A DNA stretch of 64,000 nt from Mycolicibacterium sp. P1-18 (GTDB lineage: Bacteria; Actinomycetota; Actinomycetes; Mycobacteriales; Mycobacteriaceae): contig NZ_NPKR01000004.1 in assembly GCF_008329535.1 (NCBI RefSeq), positions 496,001 to 560,000 on the forward strand, given 5' to 3'. Of this stretch, positions 27,662 to 35,838 are shown one piece after another; position 1 is the stretch's first letter, and the number at the start of each line of letters is the position of its first letter. The notes under the pieces are model-generated. The model searched no databases. It worked only from the letters and a program-made list of their open reading frames with translations, and had not been told where the DNA came from. The position numbers and the translations under genes were made by a program.

Positions 27662-28462
27662 TCACGTCGCCTCGACGACACTGAAGCGCCGCAACCGAAT
27701 TGCCGGGTTCTTGGCCCGCACCCGCTCGATGCGTTCGGGGTCGAGGGTGGCGGTGCCGAGTCCCTCTTCCTCGCCCACCGACGCCAGCACGACGCCCATC
27801 GGGTCGACGATCATGCTGTTGCCGGCGCCGCACTTGCCGCACTGGTCGGCGGCGGCCAGGTAGACGGTGTTCTCGATGGCGCGGGCCCGCAGCAGCGTGG
27901 TCCAGTGGTCTTCCTTCAGCGGCCCGGGCACCCACTCGGCGGGCATCAGCACGACGTCGGCCCCGGCGTCCACCAGCCGCCGCGTCACCTCGGGGAAGCG
28001 GAGGTCGTAACAGGTCTGCAGGCCGAAGCGCAGGCCGCCGACGGTGAAGGTCTGCGGCGGCTCGATGTCCCCCGGCCGCACCAGGCTGGACTCGGTGTAG
28101 CCGAATGCGTCGTAGAGGTGCAGCTTGCGATAGGTGGCCACGACCTCGCCGGACGCGTCGACGGCCAGCAGCGTGTTGTGGATGCGGTCGCCCTCGTCGG
28201 TGGCCTCGTTGACGCCGCACACGACGGCGATCCCGTGCTCGGCGCCCATTGCCGTGAGCTCGGTGACGAAGGGGCCGTCGAGGCGTTCGGCGGAGTCGAC
28301 GAACCGCTCGTCCATCACCGGAACGGTGAACATCGAGTACTCCGGGAACACGACGAGCTCGCTGCCCTGCGCCCGCGCCTCGGACACCAGCCGGCGGATC
28401 GTCGCCAGGTTGGCGGTCTTGTCGTCACCGGGGGCGAACTGGGCGACCGAACACGTGACCAT
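27662..28462 (-). CDS. Nitrilase-superfamily carbon-nitrogen hydrolase
   Basis: A 266-residue amidohydrolase with the Glu-Lys-Cys triad: Glu in ELVVFPEYSMF, Lys in ATYRKLHLYDAFG and Cys in FGLQTCYDLRFPEV. The IRRLVSEARAQGSELVVFPE start and GNSMIVDPMGVVLASVGEEEG block place it with NIT2/omega-amidase-like branches, but the substrate is open. ATG 28462 has a strong aggagg site 6 bp upstream, so the longer open frame is rejected. Ends 16 bp from the convergent MscS gene. Confidence 0.92.
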   Translation of the reverse strand: MVTCSVAQFAPGDDKTANLATIRRLVSEARAQGSELVVFPEYSMFTVPVMDERFVDSAERLDGPFVTELTAMGAEHGIAVVCGVNEATDEGDRIHNTLLAVDASGEVVATYRKLHLYDAFGYTESSLVRPGDIEPPQTFTVGGLRFGLQTCYDLRFPEVTRRLVDAGADVVLMPAEWVPGPLKEDHWTTLLRARAIENTVYLAAADQCGKCGAGNSMIVDPMGVVLASVGEEEGLGTATLDPERIERVRAKNPAIRLRRFSVVEAT

Positions 28463-28553
28463 GAGGACCTCCTGTGATGGGACGGGCCGGGGCCATTGTG
28501 GCCCAGCCGTCCGAGAACGACGGTATCGCAGAGGATTCCGGTAAGCAGTACTC

Positions 28554-29165
28554 CTAACGCAACACCCGGTACCGCAGGTGCGCCACCCCCGGCGCTTCGA
28601 GGACGCGCACCAACTCCAGCCGAGGGTGCCCCGCGTCGAAGCCGTCGAACAACCGCTCCCCCGCGCCGAGGATGACGGGGCTGACCTGAAGGTCGATCTC
28701 GGTGACGAGGCCCGCCTGGATGGCCTGCCGGGCACACGACGCACCGCCGGCGATGCTGACGGGCCGGTCCCCCGCCACCTCGACCGCCTGCGCGTGCGCC
28801 GATTCGACGCCGTCGGTGACGAAGTGGAACGTCGTCCCCGTCAGCTCGATCGGGTCGTGCGCGTGGTGGGTCAGTACGAACACCGGGCAGTGGTACGGCG
28901 GTTCGTCGCCCCACCAGCCGGTCCAGTCCGAGTCGCGCCACTCCCCACGCACGGGTCCGAACATGTTGCGCCCCATGATGGTCGCGCCCATGCCGTCGAG
29001 CATCTCCGACACCACCTGCCGGTTGACGGGGTGATCCGCCTCGGGACCCAGGTGCCAGCCGTGCAGCAGCTGGCCGCCGACGCCGAGCGGATGCGCCTCG
29101 CTCTGGTCGGGGCCGGCGACGTACCCGTCGGCCGAGATCGACATCGAGAGATTGGTGCGCGGCAT
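28554..29165 (-). CDS. Dihydrofolate reductase-fold (RibD C-terminal-like) reductase
   Basis: A 203-residue protein of the RibD_C/DHFR-like family widespread in actinobacteria. It opens with LSMSISADGYVAGPDQS, has the middle MGRNMFGPVRGEW motif and the nucleotide-binding VSIAGGASCARQAIQAGLVTEIDLQVSPVILGAGERLFDG. It probably reduces a small heterocycle or antibiotic-like substrate with NADPH, and is not expected to be the essential folate enzyme. It is divergent from the gene at 29257. Confidence 0.9.
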   Translation of the reverse strand: MPRTNLSMSISADGYVAGPDQSEAHPLGVGGQLLHGWHLGPEADHPVNRQVVSEMLDGMGATIMGRNMFGPVRGEWRDSDWTGWWGDEPPYHCPVFVLTHHAHDPIELTGTTFHFVTDGVESAHAQAVEVAGDRPVSIAGGASCARQAIQAGLVTEIDLQVSPVILGAGERLFDGFDAGHPRLELVRVLEAPGVAHLRYRVLR

Positions 29166-29256
29166 GAGTCCTCCGGTGGCGAGCGTAGGGGGTGACGTGG
29201 GTCAGACTCGCGCGGTCGGCGAAACTCATCGATCCTCGCGTGCCACCATCGAGGTC

Positions 29257-30252
29257 ATGGCCGACGATTGGTTCACCCGTCTCACGGGCTTCCCCGAACG
29301 CGACTACGACGACACCCGGGCGTCGTTGAGGGTCGAGGACGACCAGCTGGTGTCGACGGTCAGCGGGGCGCGCCACGGCGTCGGGACCCTGTCGCTGCCG
29401 ACCTTGGCGCAACTGCGCACCGACACGACGTTTCCGCGGCCGCAGCGCTCCACGATTCGGTGCTTCACCGGCGAGGCCCGGTCGATGCACGCCGATCCCA
29501 AACTTCACGGCGCCCTCTTTCAGGTGGCGTCGCAGTTCAACCTGCTGGAGATGACGAGCCCCTACGTCACTCCCGAGGACGGCGTGACGCGCTACGTCGA
29601 CGACCACACGCAGGGCCCGGCCTGTGCGGTCGCCGCGGGTGCGGCCACGATCTACCGCAACTACTTCGCGCCGGTCGGCGGCGAGATCGGCCAGACCCGC
29701 GACCGTCAGATCGACGCGTTGGCCCACGTCGGCGACAGGTTGTCGGCGACGCTGGACCGCCCGGTGTCGGAACTGTGGACGATGCGCAACGGATACGCGT
29801 TGTGCACGCGCGACGGGCTACGGGCGATCACCGACCTGCTCGGCCGCGGCACCGAGGAGGAACGTGACGACCTCCGCGGGCGTCTCGCCATCGGCCTGCA
29901 CCGCCACGTCCAGGTGACCGACGTGCCCGAACCTCACCTGGTCTCGCAGGCCTACTGCTCGGCGCTGCCGGTGGCCTACGGGGAGGGACGGCCTGCGGAG
30001 TGGGAAGCCTTCGCGCGGCTCGTGCTGGAGGCCGCCTACGAGGCGACGCTGCTCGCGGCCGTCGGCGAGACGTCGAACGTCGTGCTGCTGACGCGACTCG
30101 GCGGCGGGGTGTTCGGCAACGCCGACGCCTGGATCGACGACGCGATCGTGCGGGCGGTCGACATCGTGGCCGACGCCGGGCTGGACATCCGGTTGGTCAG
30201 CCACGGCCGCGTGCACGATTCCTTCCGGGCGATCGAGGAGCGGTTCCGCTGA
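29257..30252 (+). CDS. Conserved hypothetical protein, possibly macrodomain-like
   Basis: A 331-residue soluble protein that I do not firmly recognise. It starts at ATG 29257 (MADDWFTRLTGFPERDYDDTRASL). Conserved-looking blocks are GALFQVASQFNLLEM, GPACAVAAGAATIYRNYF, and NVVLLTRLGGGVFGNADAWIDDAIVRAV. The glycine loop LGGGVFGN followed by helix residues recalls the phosphate-binding loop of macrodomain/ADP-ribose-binding folds, and the FQVASQFN strand would fit the first loop, but this is a guess from pattern. No signal peptide or membrane segment. It stands alone between the reductase and a phosphoesterase. Confidence 0.75.
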   Translation: MADDWFTRLTGFPERDYDDTRASLRVEDDQLVSTVSGARHGVGTLSLPTLAQLRTDTTFPRPQRSTIRCFTGEARSMHADPKLHGALFQVASQFNLLEMTSPYVTPEDGVTRYVDDHTQGPACAVAAGAATIYRNYFAPVGGEIGQTRDRQIDALAHVGDRLSATLDRPVSELWTMRNGYALCTRDGLRAITDLLGRGTEEERDDLRGRLAIGLHRHVQVTDVPEPHLVSQAYCSALPVAYGEGRPAEWEAFARLVLEAAYEATLLAAVGETSNVVLLTRLGGGVFGNADAWIDDAIVRAVDIVADAGLDIRLVSHGRVHDSFRAIEERFR

Positions 30253-30409
30253 GCGGTGTCACACCCCTGCGCTACATTCGGGTTGAGGGGTTGGCCACCC
30301 GGTTCTCCGGGGGCGACGCCAATCCCGTTCGCAGCCAACGTTCGTGACGAGCTGCTGATCGACTCGCTCCACGACACGGAGCCGAAGACCCCAACAGAAG
30401 GAGACGCCC

Positions 30410-31402
30410 ATGCCCGCGTCCACTGAGTCAACCGCCGGCCCCGCGGGAAAGGGCTACGACGTCATCGGCGACGTCCACGGCTGCGGGACCGAGCTGACGG
30501 CACTGCTGGACCGCATGGGCTATCGCGTGAACCCGTCGAGCGGCGCCTACGCGCATCCGACGCGGCAGGCCATCTTCGTCGGCGACCTGGTCGACCGCGG
30601 ACCCGCCCAACTGGAGGTCCTGCGGATCGTCAAGGGCATGGTCGACGCCGGCAGCGCGCAGATCGTCATGGGCAACCACGAGTTCAACGCCGTCGCGTTC
30701 GACACCCCCGCGCTCGACGGCGGCTATCTCCGACCGCACACCGACAAGAACAAGGGCCAACATCGGGCGTTCCTCGAGCAGGTGGACGGTGACGTTCGCA
30801 CCGAATACCTCGACTGGTTCACGACGATGCCGCTGTGGCTGGATCTCGGTGGCCTGCGGGTGGTGCACGCCTGCTGGCACGAGCCGTCGATGCGCGTGGT
30901 CGAGGCGGCGCTGGGCTCGAACCGCTTCTCGTCCCGCGACCAGTTCGTCCGCGCTACCGAGGACGGCGACCCGCTCTACGAGGCCGTCGAGGTGCTGCTG
31001 AAGGGACCGGAGATCGACCTCGTCGGGCTCGGGCAGCAGCCGTACTTCGACAAGGACGGCAACGGGCGCAAGAAGGCGCGGGTGGCGTGGTGGGACGACG
31101 GCGCCACGACACTGCGCAAGCTGGCCGTGATGGGTACGAACTTCAAAACCGTTGCAGGCGAACCGTATCCACCGCTCCCCGACGACCAGGTGGGCTGTGG
31201 CGAACAGCCCTACGCCTACCGCGACGACGTGCCGGTGTTCTACGGCCACTACTGGCGCGAGGGCCGTCCGCAGCGCGGCGTCGACTTCACCGAGCGCACG
31301 GCCTGCGTGGACTTCAGCGCGGTCAAGTCCGGCGCGCTGGTCGCCTACCGGTGGAGCGGCGAGCGCGAGATCCGCGAGGATCACTACGTGGGCGTGCGGT
31401 GA
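30410..31402 (+). CDS. Calcineurin-like metallophosphoesterase
   Basis: A 330-residue phosphoesterase with all core metal motifs: DVIGDVHGCGTEL (GDxHG), IFVGDLVDRG (GDxxDRG) and IVMGNHEFNA (GNHE), with later His ligands in VVHACWHE and FYGHYWREG. The arrangement resembles PrpE/ApaH-type symmetric dinucleotide or protein phosphatases, with a longer C-terminal part. ATG 30410 follows aaggag at about 30401. The actual substrate is not evident. Confidence 0.9.
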   Translation: MPASTESTAGPAGKGYDVIGDVHGCGTELTALLDRMGYRVNPSSGAYAHPTRQAIFVGDLVDRGPAQLEVLRIVKGMVDAGSAQIVMGNHEFNAVAFDTPALDGGYLRPHTDKNKGQHRAFLEQVDGDVRTEYLDWFTTMPLWLDLGGLRVVHACWHEPSMRVVEAALGSNRFSSRDQFVRATEDGDPLYEAVEVLLKGPEIDLVGLGQQPYFDKDGNGRKKARVAWWDDGATTLRKLAVMGTNFKTVAGEPYPPLPDDQVGCGEQPYAYRDDVPVFYGHYWREGRPQRGVDFTERTACVDFSAVKSGALVAYRWSGEREIREDHYVGVR

Positions 31403-31512
31403 GGGCCGTGCTCACGGTGGCCGTCGTGGTGCGGCGTGAAATTGGTGGCTCGCGCACGTCGCACTGCACTTAGGCTTGGGTGTACCGACAAGCCAATGCG
31501 GGAGTAACACGG

Positions 31513-31812
31513 GTGCCAGCGCATCTACGAGTTGATCCGGTGGACCTTCACATGTCATCGGCTCACATGGACATGCACCATGCGGAGCTACTTGCTGCCC
31601 ATACCGCCGCCAACGAGTCGATCGAGGAGGCTCAGGCAGGTTGGGTGGGCGCTTCGGCGGCAGCGTTGCAGGCCAAGTTCGCCGAGTGGCAAGAGGCGAC
31701 CACGACGCTCACTCGCGACGTAGCTGCGCACGGTGCCGCCTTTCGTGACGCCGCTGACGGTTACGTCGCGAAGGACTCCGAGAGCGCGGAGAAGCTCGAC
31801 GAGCAGATCTGA
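31513..31812 (+). CDS. WXG100-family type VII secretion protein
   Basis: A 99-residue helical-hairpin protein of ESAT-6/WXG100 size. The start is GTG 31513, preceded by gggag at 31499-31503; an ATG 33 bp upstream is less likely because it would add a non-family leader. The central turn reads GWVGASAA (W-x-G) near residue 43, and the C-terminus has YVAKD, matching the YxxxD/E secretion signal of type VII substrates. Its stop overlaps the next gene's start (TGATG), so it is likely the heterodimer partner of the WXG-like N-terminal domain of that protein. Confidence 0.85.
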   Translation: MPAHLRVDPVDLHMSSAHMDMHHAELLAAHTAANESIEEAQAGWVGASAAALQAKFAEWQEATTTLTRDVAAHGAAFRDAADGYVAKDSESAEKLDEQI

Positions 31813-33629
31813 TGTCGCTGACGTTGGCCGACATCCAACGATGGGACGCCTCGGCGATCCGAGACGTTTCCAAGGCCCTTGGCAAGCGAGGTGCCAGCGC
31901 CGAGGAAGTGCGGACTGGACTCGGCAAGCTGCCACTCATCAGCACCTGGCAGGGCAGCGGCGGCGATGCGGCCCGCGCATCATTGGACAAGCTGAGCGCC
32001 TACCTCGCCTCGCACGGTGAGGAGATGGCACGGGTGTCCTCGGCGACGAACACGGCAGCCGACGACATCGAAGCCGTCAAGGCAACGCTGCAGCGCATCG
32101 ATGCCGATGCCGTGCGCGAGGGATTCCACGTCGACACCGCCACTGGCGAGGTCACCCCGCTCAACACCGGGATGATCGGCGATCCCGGCTACGCGATGCA
32201 ACAAGCCGACCTCGAGAGCAGGATCAAGGCTCTCCTCGCCGCGGCCAACGCTGCAGACGCCGAGCTGGCCCGAGCAATCACCACCGCCGGCGACGACGCT
32301 GCCCACGCCGGCCAGCCCGAGACCCGCCCCGACGTTCTCGACGCGCTGTCCAAGCCGCTACCCGATGACCCCAAACAGTTCGAGGCCCTCTGGGACAAGC
32401 TGACGCCGGAGGAAAGGGATTCGCTCTACCAGCGTGACCACTCGATCGGCAATCATGACGGGATGCCCGCCGTCGATCGCGACTACTACAACCGACAGAA
32501 CCTCGGCGACGAACTCACCCATGCGCAGGCGGCCCGTGCTCGGGCCGACGCGCTGAAGAATCAACATCCCGACTGGGCCAACGGTCAGAACATTCCGCCG
32601 CCGTTTGGACCTGGAGCCGCGATCGAGGGTCGCGGCAAGTACGACGCGTGGAAACGCGACTACGACGCAGCGGTCAGCGGATCGAAGTACCTGCCAGACC
32701 TGCAAGCAGTCGACGATGCGGTGAAGGACGATCCGAACCGAAAACTCATGCTGCTCGACACACACACCGGTGAACAGGCCCGCGCGGCGGTGGCCGTCGG
32801 CGATCCCGACACCGCCGACCACGTGTCGGTGACGGCGCCGGGACTCAACACCACCGTGCATGGTGCCATCGGGGGAATGAGCGACGAGGCCACGCGCATG
32901 GCTCAGGAATCGCGCAACCAACTCGACCTCGCCGGGCGCGGCACCGAATCCGTCGCGGCCATAGCGTGGATCGGCTACGACGCCCCACAGGTGCCGGGTA
33001 CCGGTGACATACCCGGATCACTGGCCGGCGGGTGGGAGGTCAGCCACGACGACGTCGCGAAGGCCGGTGCGCACGACCTGGCGCGGTTCTACGACGGAAT
33101 CAACGCCACCCACCACGGGCCGCTCGACCTCACGGCGATCGGCCACTCCTACGGCTCGCTCACCACCGGCCTCGCACTTCAAGAGCCCGGCAACCATGGC
33201 GTCGACGATGCGCTCTTCTACGGTTCTCCCGGCATCGAGGCGAGCACCGCCGAGCAGCTCGGCTTGCAACCCGGCCACGTCTTCACCATGGAAACCCCGG
33301 ACGACCCGATCCAGCAGGTGTACGACGCGCCCACGATCGCGCACACGGTCGCGCCGTTCCTGCCGCCACCGTTCAACGGGCTGGCGGGGACCATTCTCGG
33401 CGGCCTCGACGCCTCCGGTGCGGGAGACTTCGGGCCGAACCCGGCGACCAACCCGAACTTCACCCACCTCGAGACGGGCGCGACGACGGTTCCGGACGGC
33501 CGCACGCTGGGCGCCGCGCACGGTCACAGTGACTATCCACGGTGGGACGGTGCCAACAATCAGCTCTACACCACCGGCTACAACATCGCCGCAGTCGTCG
33601 CCGGCACAGCGCCCATCGAGCAGAAGTGA
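31812..33629 (+). CDS. WXG-type N-terminal domain fused to DUF1023 alpha/beta hydrolase, likely type VII substrate
   Basis: A 605-residue protein. Residues 1-100 are a helical hairpin with STWQGSGGDAA (WxG near residue 46), followed by a long helical linker. The C-terminal portion from about residue 285 is a DUF1023 alpha/beta hydrolase whose nucleophile elbow is LTAIGHSYGSLTTGLAL near residue 444. The hydrolase may be an esterase or amidase acting outside the cytoplasm after ESX export. The layout parallels EsxE-EsxF/CpnT, where a WXG partner precedes a WXG-toxin fusion, but here the effector domain is a hydrolase. The stop overlaps the lipoprotein gene. Confidence 0.87.
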   Translation: MSLTLADIQRWDASAIRDVSKALGKRGASAEEVRTGLGKLPLISTWQGSGGDAARASLDKLSAYLASHGEEMARVSSATNTAADDIEAVKATLQRIDADAVREGFHVDTATGEVTPLNTGMIGDPGYAMQQADLESRIKALLAAANAADAELARAITTAGDDAAHAGQPETRPDVLDALSKPLPDDPKQFEALWDKLTPEERDSLYQRDHSIGNHDGMPAVDRDYYNRQNLGDELTHAQAARARADALKNQHPDWANGQNIPPPFGPGAAIEGRGKYDAWKRDYDAAVSGSKYLPDLQAVDDAVKDDPNRKLMLLDTHTGEQARAAVAVGDPDTADHVSVTAPGLNTTVHGAIGGMSDEATRMAQESRNQLDLAGRGTESVAAIAWIGYDAPQVPGTGDIPGSLAGGWEVSHDDVAKAGAHDLARFYDGINATHHGPLDLTAIGHSYGSLTTGLALQEPGNHGVDDALFYGSPGIEASTAEQLGLQPGHVFTMETPDDPIQQVYDAPTIAHTVAPFLPPPFNGLAGTILGGLDASGAGDFGPNPATNPNFTHLETGATTVPDGRTLGAAHGHSDYPRWDGANNQLYTTGYNIAAVVAGTAPIEQK

Positions 33630-34213
33630 GCACACCGTCCATGACACCGCGACCACACCGCCGCCCGCATCGGCTCACCGCCATGGCCTGCGCAGCAGCG
33701 ATGACCGCACTAGCAGCAACTGGATGCCACGTGAACAATCCCTATCAGCCCACCGATCCCACTCAGGCCAGCCAGGCCGCCACCTCACTGAACGGCCTTC
33801 CGACCCTCGAAGACACGCAGGCGGCCCTCAAGGCCGCGATAGAGGATGTCGGACAACGCATCTCGACCCTTGACCCGGCCGCGGTCCCGCCGGTCGCGTT
33901 CAGCTGGCGTCACACCGAAAGTCGCACTGGCTGCACCCCGCCGTACGAGCAGTCACCCGGCAAGGAGATCCTCATGCCCAGCTACGTCTCCGAAGTTCCC
34001 ATCGCAGAACGATATTGGCCCCAGGCGCTCGACATCGCCAAGTCCGCGGCAGCCACGTTGGGCGCCACGAACGTCACCGTCTTCAAGGACGAACCGAACA
34101 ATCACGACGTCCAATTCTCCGGCGACACCGGCACCACGTTCCGCTTCGGATCGCAGGCCGCCGTCCTCATCACCGGCGGCACCGGCTGCAGGTTACCGGC
34201 GGACGAGCACTGA
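33626..34213 (+). CDS. LppA-like lipoprotein
   Basis: A protein of about 195 residues. GTG 33626 overlaps the hydrolase stop; ATG 33641 is an alternative giving 190 residues. The N-terminus has several Arg, a hydrophobic stretch (MACAAAMTALAA) and a lipobox-like A-T-G-C, then NNPYQPT, so it is probably an exported lipoprotein. The C-terminal half (YWPQALDIAKSAAATLGATNVTVFKDEPNNHDVQFSG...ITGGTGC) resembles the mycobacterial LppA/LppB family. Position after a probable secreted hydrolase suggests it might bind or neutralise that protein; this is inference. Confidence 0.82.
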   Translation: MSTPSMTPRPHRRPHRLTAMACAAAMTALAATGCHVNNPYQPTDPTQASQAATSLNGLPTLEDTQAALKAAIEDVGQRISTLDPAAVPPVAFSWRHTESRTGCTPPYEQSPGKEILMPSYVSEVPIAERYWPQALDIAKSAAATLGATNVTVFKDEPNNHDVQFSGDTGTTFRFGSQAAVLITGGTGCRLPADEH

Positions 34214-34333
34214 CAGATTTACTGGCGTCGCATGGCTGCCTACCAATGGAGCCGCGAGGGTCACGACGTGGGCCTGGGGTGAGGGCGGCGGACGGGTCCG
34301 TTTGACCTCGTCAGCCGGGGGTAAGCCCCGCCC

Positions 34334-34849
34334 ATGAAGTCAGCCCACTTCACAGACCTGTCCCTGCGCGTGGACGGCACGGACCACACCGTGCACGTCG
34401 ACAACCGCATCACCCTGCTGGACCTGCTGCGTGAGCACCTCGGCGTGACCGCGCCAAAGAAGGGGTGCGACCACGGCCAGTGCGGGTCGTGCACCGTCCT
34501 GCTCGACGGCCGACGCGCCACCACCTGCCTGGCCTTCGCCGTCGCCCACGACGGCGCCGAAGTGCAAACCGCCGCCGGCCTCGGCGACGCCGACCAACTG
34601 CACCCCGTCGCCCAGGCCTTCCTCGACCACGACGGCTTCCAGTGCGGCTACTGCACCCCCGGCCAGATCTGCTCGGCAGTCGGCATGCTCGACGAAGTCA
34701 AGGCCGGCGCCCCCAGCCACGTCAGCGACGACCTCGAGGCCTCCGCCGAACTCACCGACGCCGAGATCCGAGAACGCATGAGCGGCAACCTCTGTCGCTG
34801 CGCCGCCTACCCCAACATCGTCGCCGCGATCCAGGAGGCCGCCCGATGA
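34334..34849 (+). CDS. 2Fe-2S subunit of PaoABC/xanthine oxidase-type molybdenum hydroxylase
   Basis: A 171-residue electron-transfer subunit with two [2Fe-2S] centres: the plant-ferredoxin type set [18 protein letters not shown]...C near residues 46-70, and the helical set [14 protein letters not shown]...[11 protein letters not shown] toward the C-terminus. No Tat signal is seen, unlike E. coli PaoA, so the complex should be cytoplasmic. It is the first of three overlapping genes; the stop overlaps the FAD subunit start (ATGA). Confidence 0.94.
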   Translation: MKSAHFTDLSLRVDGTDHTVHVDNRITLLDLLREHLGVTAPKKGCDHGQCGSCTVLLDGRRATTCLAFAVAHDGAEVQTAAGLGDADQLHPVAQAFLDHDGFQCGYCTPGQICSAVGMLDEVKAGAPSHVSDDLEASAELTDAEIRERMSGNLCRCAAYPNIVAAIQEAAR

Positions 34850-35838
34850 TCCCCTTCGAATACCACCGCGCCAGCAGCGTGCAGGACGCCCTGACCGCCG
34901 TCGCCGACCGACCCGACGCCGCCTTCCTCGCCGGCGGCACCAACCTCGTCGACCACATGAAACTCGGCGTCGCCGCACCCGGGCTCCTCGTCGACGTCGG
35001 CCACCTCCCCCTCACCGACGTCGAGGTGCTGTCCGACGGGTCGCTGCGCATCGGCGCCGAGGTCCGCAACAGCGACCTCGCCGCCCACCCCGTCGTCCGC
35101 AGCCACTACCCCGTCCTGGCCCGCGCGCTGCTCTCCGCGGCGTCCGGCCAACTCCGCAACCTCGCCACCACCGCCGGCAACCTCCTGCAACGGACCCGCT
35201 GCGTCTACTTCCAAGACGTCACCACGCCCTGCAACAAACGCACCCCCGGCAGCGGCTGCTCGGCCATCGGTGGCTACACCCGCTACCACGCCATCCTCGG
35301 CGCCTCCGAACACTGCATCGCCACCCACCCCTCGGACATGGCCGTCGCCATGGCCGCCCTCGACGCCGTCGTGGTCTTCCTCGACGCCGACGGCGAACAC
35401 CGCGTACCGCTCGGCGAGTTCTACCGCCTGCCCGGCGACCGCCCCGACCTCGACACCACCCTCCCCCGCGGTGCGCTCATCACCGCCGTCGAGATCCCAC
35501 CCGCACCTCAGAACGCCCGCTCGACCTACCGCAAGGTCCGCGACCGCGCCTCCTACGCCTTCGCCCTCACCTCCGTGGCCGCCGAACTCGTCATCGACGA
35601 CGGCACGGTCACCGCTGCCCGCATCGCCCTGGGCGGCGTCGCCCACCAGCCGTGGCGAGCCACCCGAGCCGAACAGGCCCTGATCGGCGAGCCGGCCACC
35701 GAGGGCGCCTTCCGCAAGGCCGCCGACGCCGAACTCGCCCAGGCAGAACCGCAGCCGGGCAACGAGTTCAAGGTCGAACTCACCGCCCGCACCCTCGTCG
35801 CCACTCTCAGCACCCTCGCGGAAGGACGGCAGCGATGA
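34846..35838 (+). CDS. FAD (and probable 4Fe-4S) subunit of PaoABC-like molybdenum hydroxylase
   Basis: A 330-residue FAD_binding_5/CO_deh_flav_C subunit starting at ATG 34846. [15 protein letters not shown] and the later [12 protein letters not shown] are FAD-contact motifs. The insert with Cys119, Cys129, Cys138 and Cys157 (CVYF...[13 protein letters not shown]...[10 protein letters not shown]) matches the extra [4Fe-4S] cluster known from E. coli PaoB and 4-hydroxybenzoyl-CoA reductase relatives, distinguishing it from ordinary xanthine dehydrogenase subunits. It passes electrons from the Mo site through Fe-S centres to FAD. Both ends overlap neighbours by 4 bp. Confidence 0.93.
   Translation: MIPFEYHRASSVQDALTAVADRPDAAFLAGGTNLVDHMKLGVAAPGLLVDVGHLPLTDVEVLSDGSLRIGAEVRNSDLAAHPVVRSHYPVLARALLSAASGQLRNLATTAGNLLQRTRCVYFQDVTTPCNKRTPGSGCSAIGGYTRYHAILGASEHCIATHPSDMAVAMAALDAVVVFLDADGEHRVPLGEFYRLPGDRPDLDTTLPRGALITAVEIPPAPQNARSTYRKVRDRASYAFALTSVAAELVIDDGTVTAARIALGGVAHQPWRATRAEQALIGEPATEGAFRKAADAELAQAEPQPGNEFKVELTARTLVATLSTLAEGRQR

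Noticed and set aside
34465..34845. In-frame extension upstream of the flavin subunit
   Set aside because: It overlaps the 2Fe-2S subunit and reads as Arg/Pro repeats; the ATGA junction at 34846 gives the natural start.
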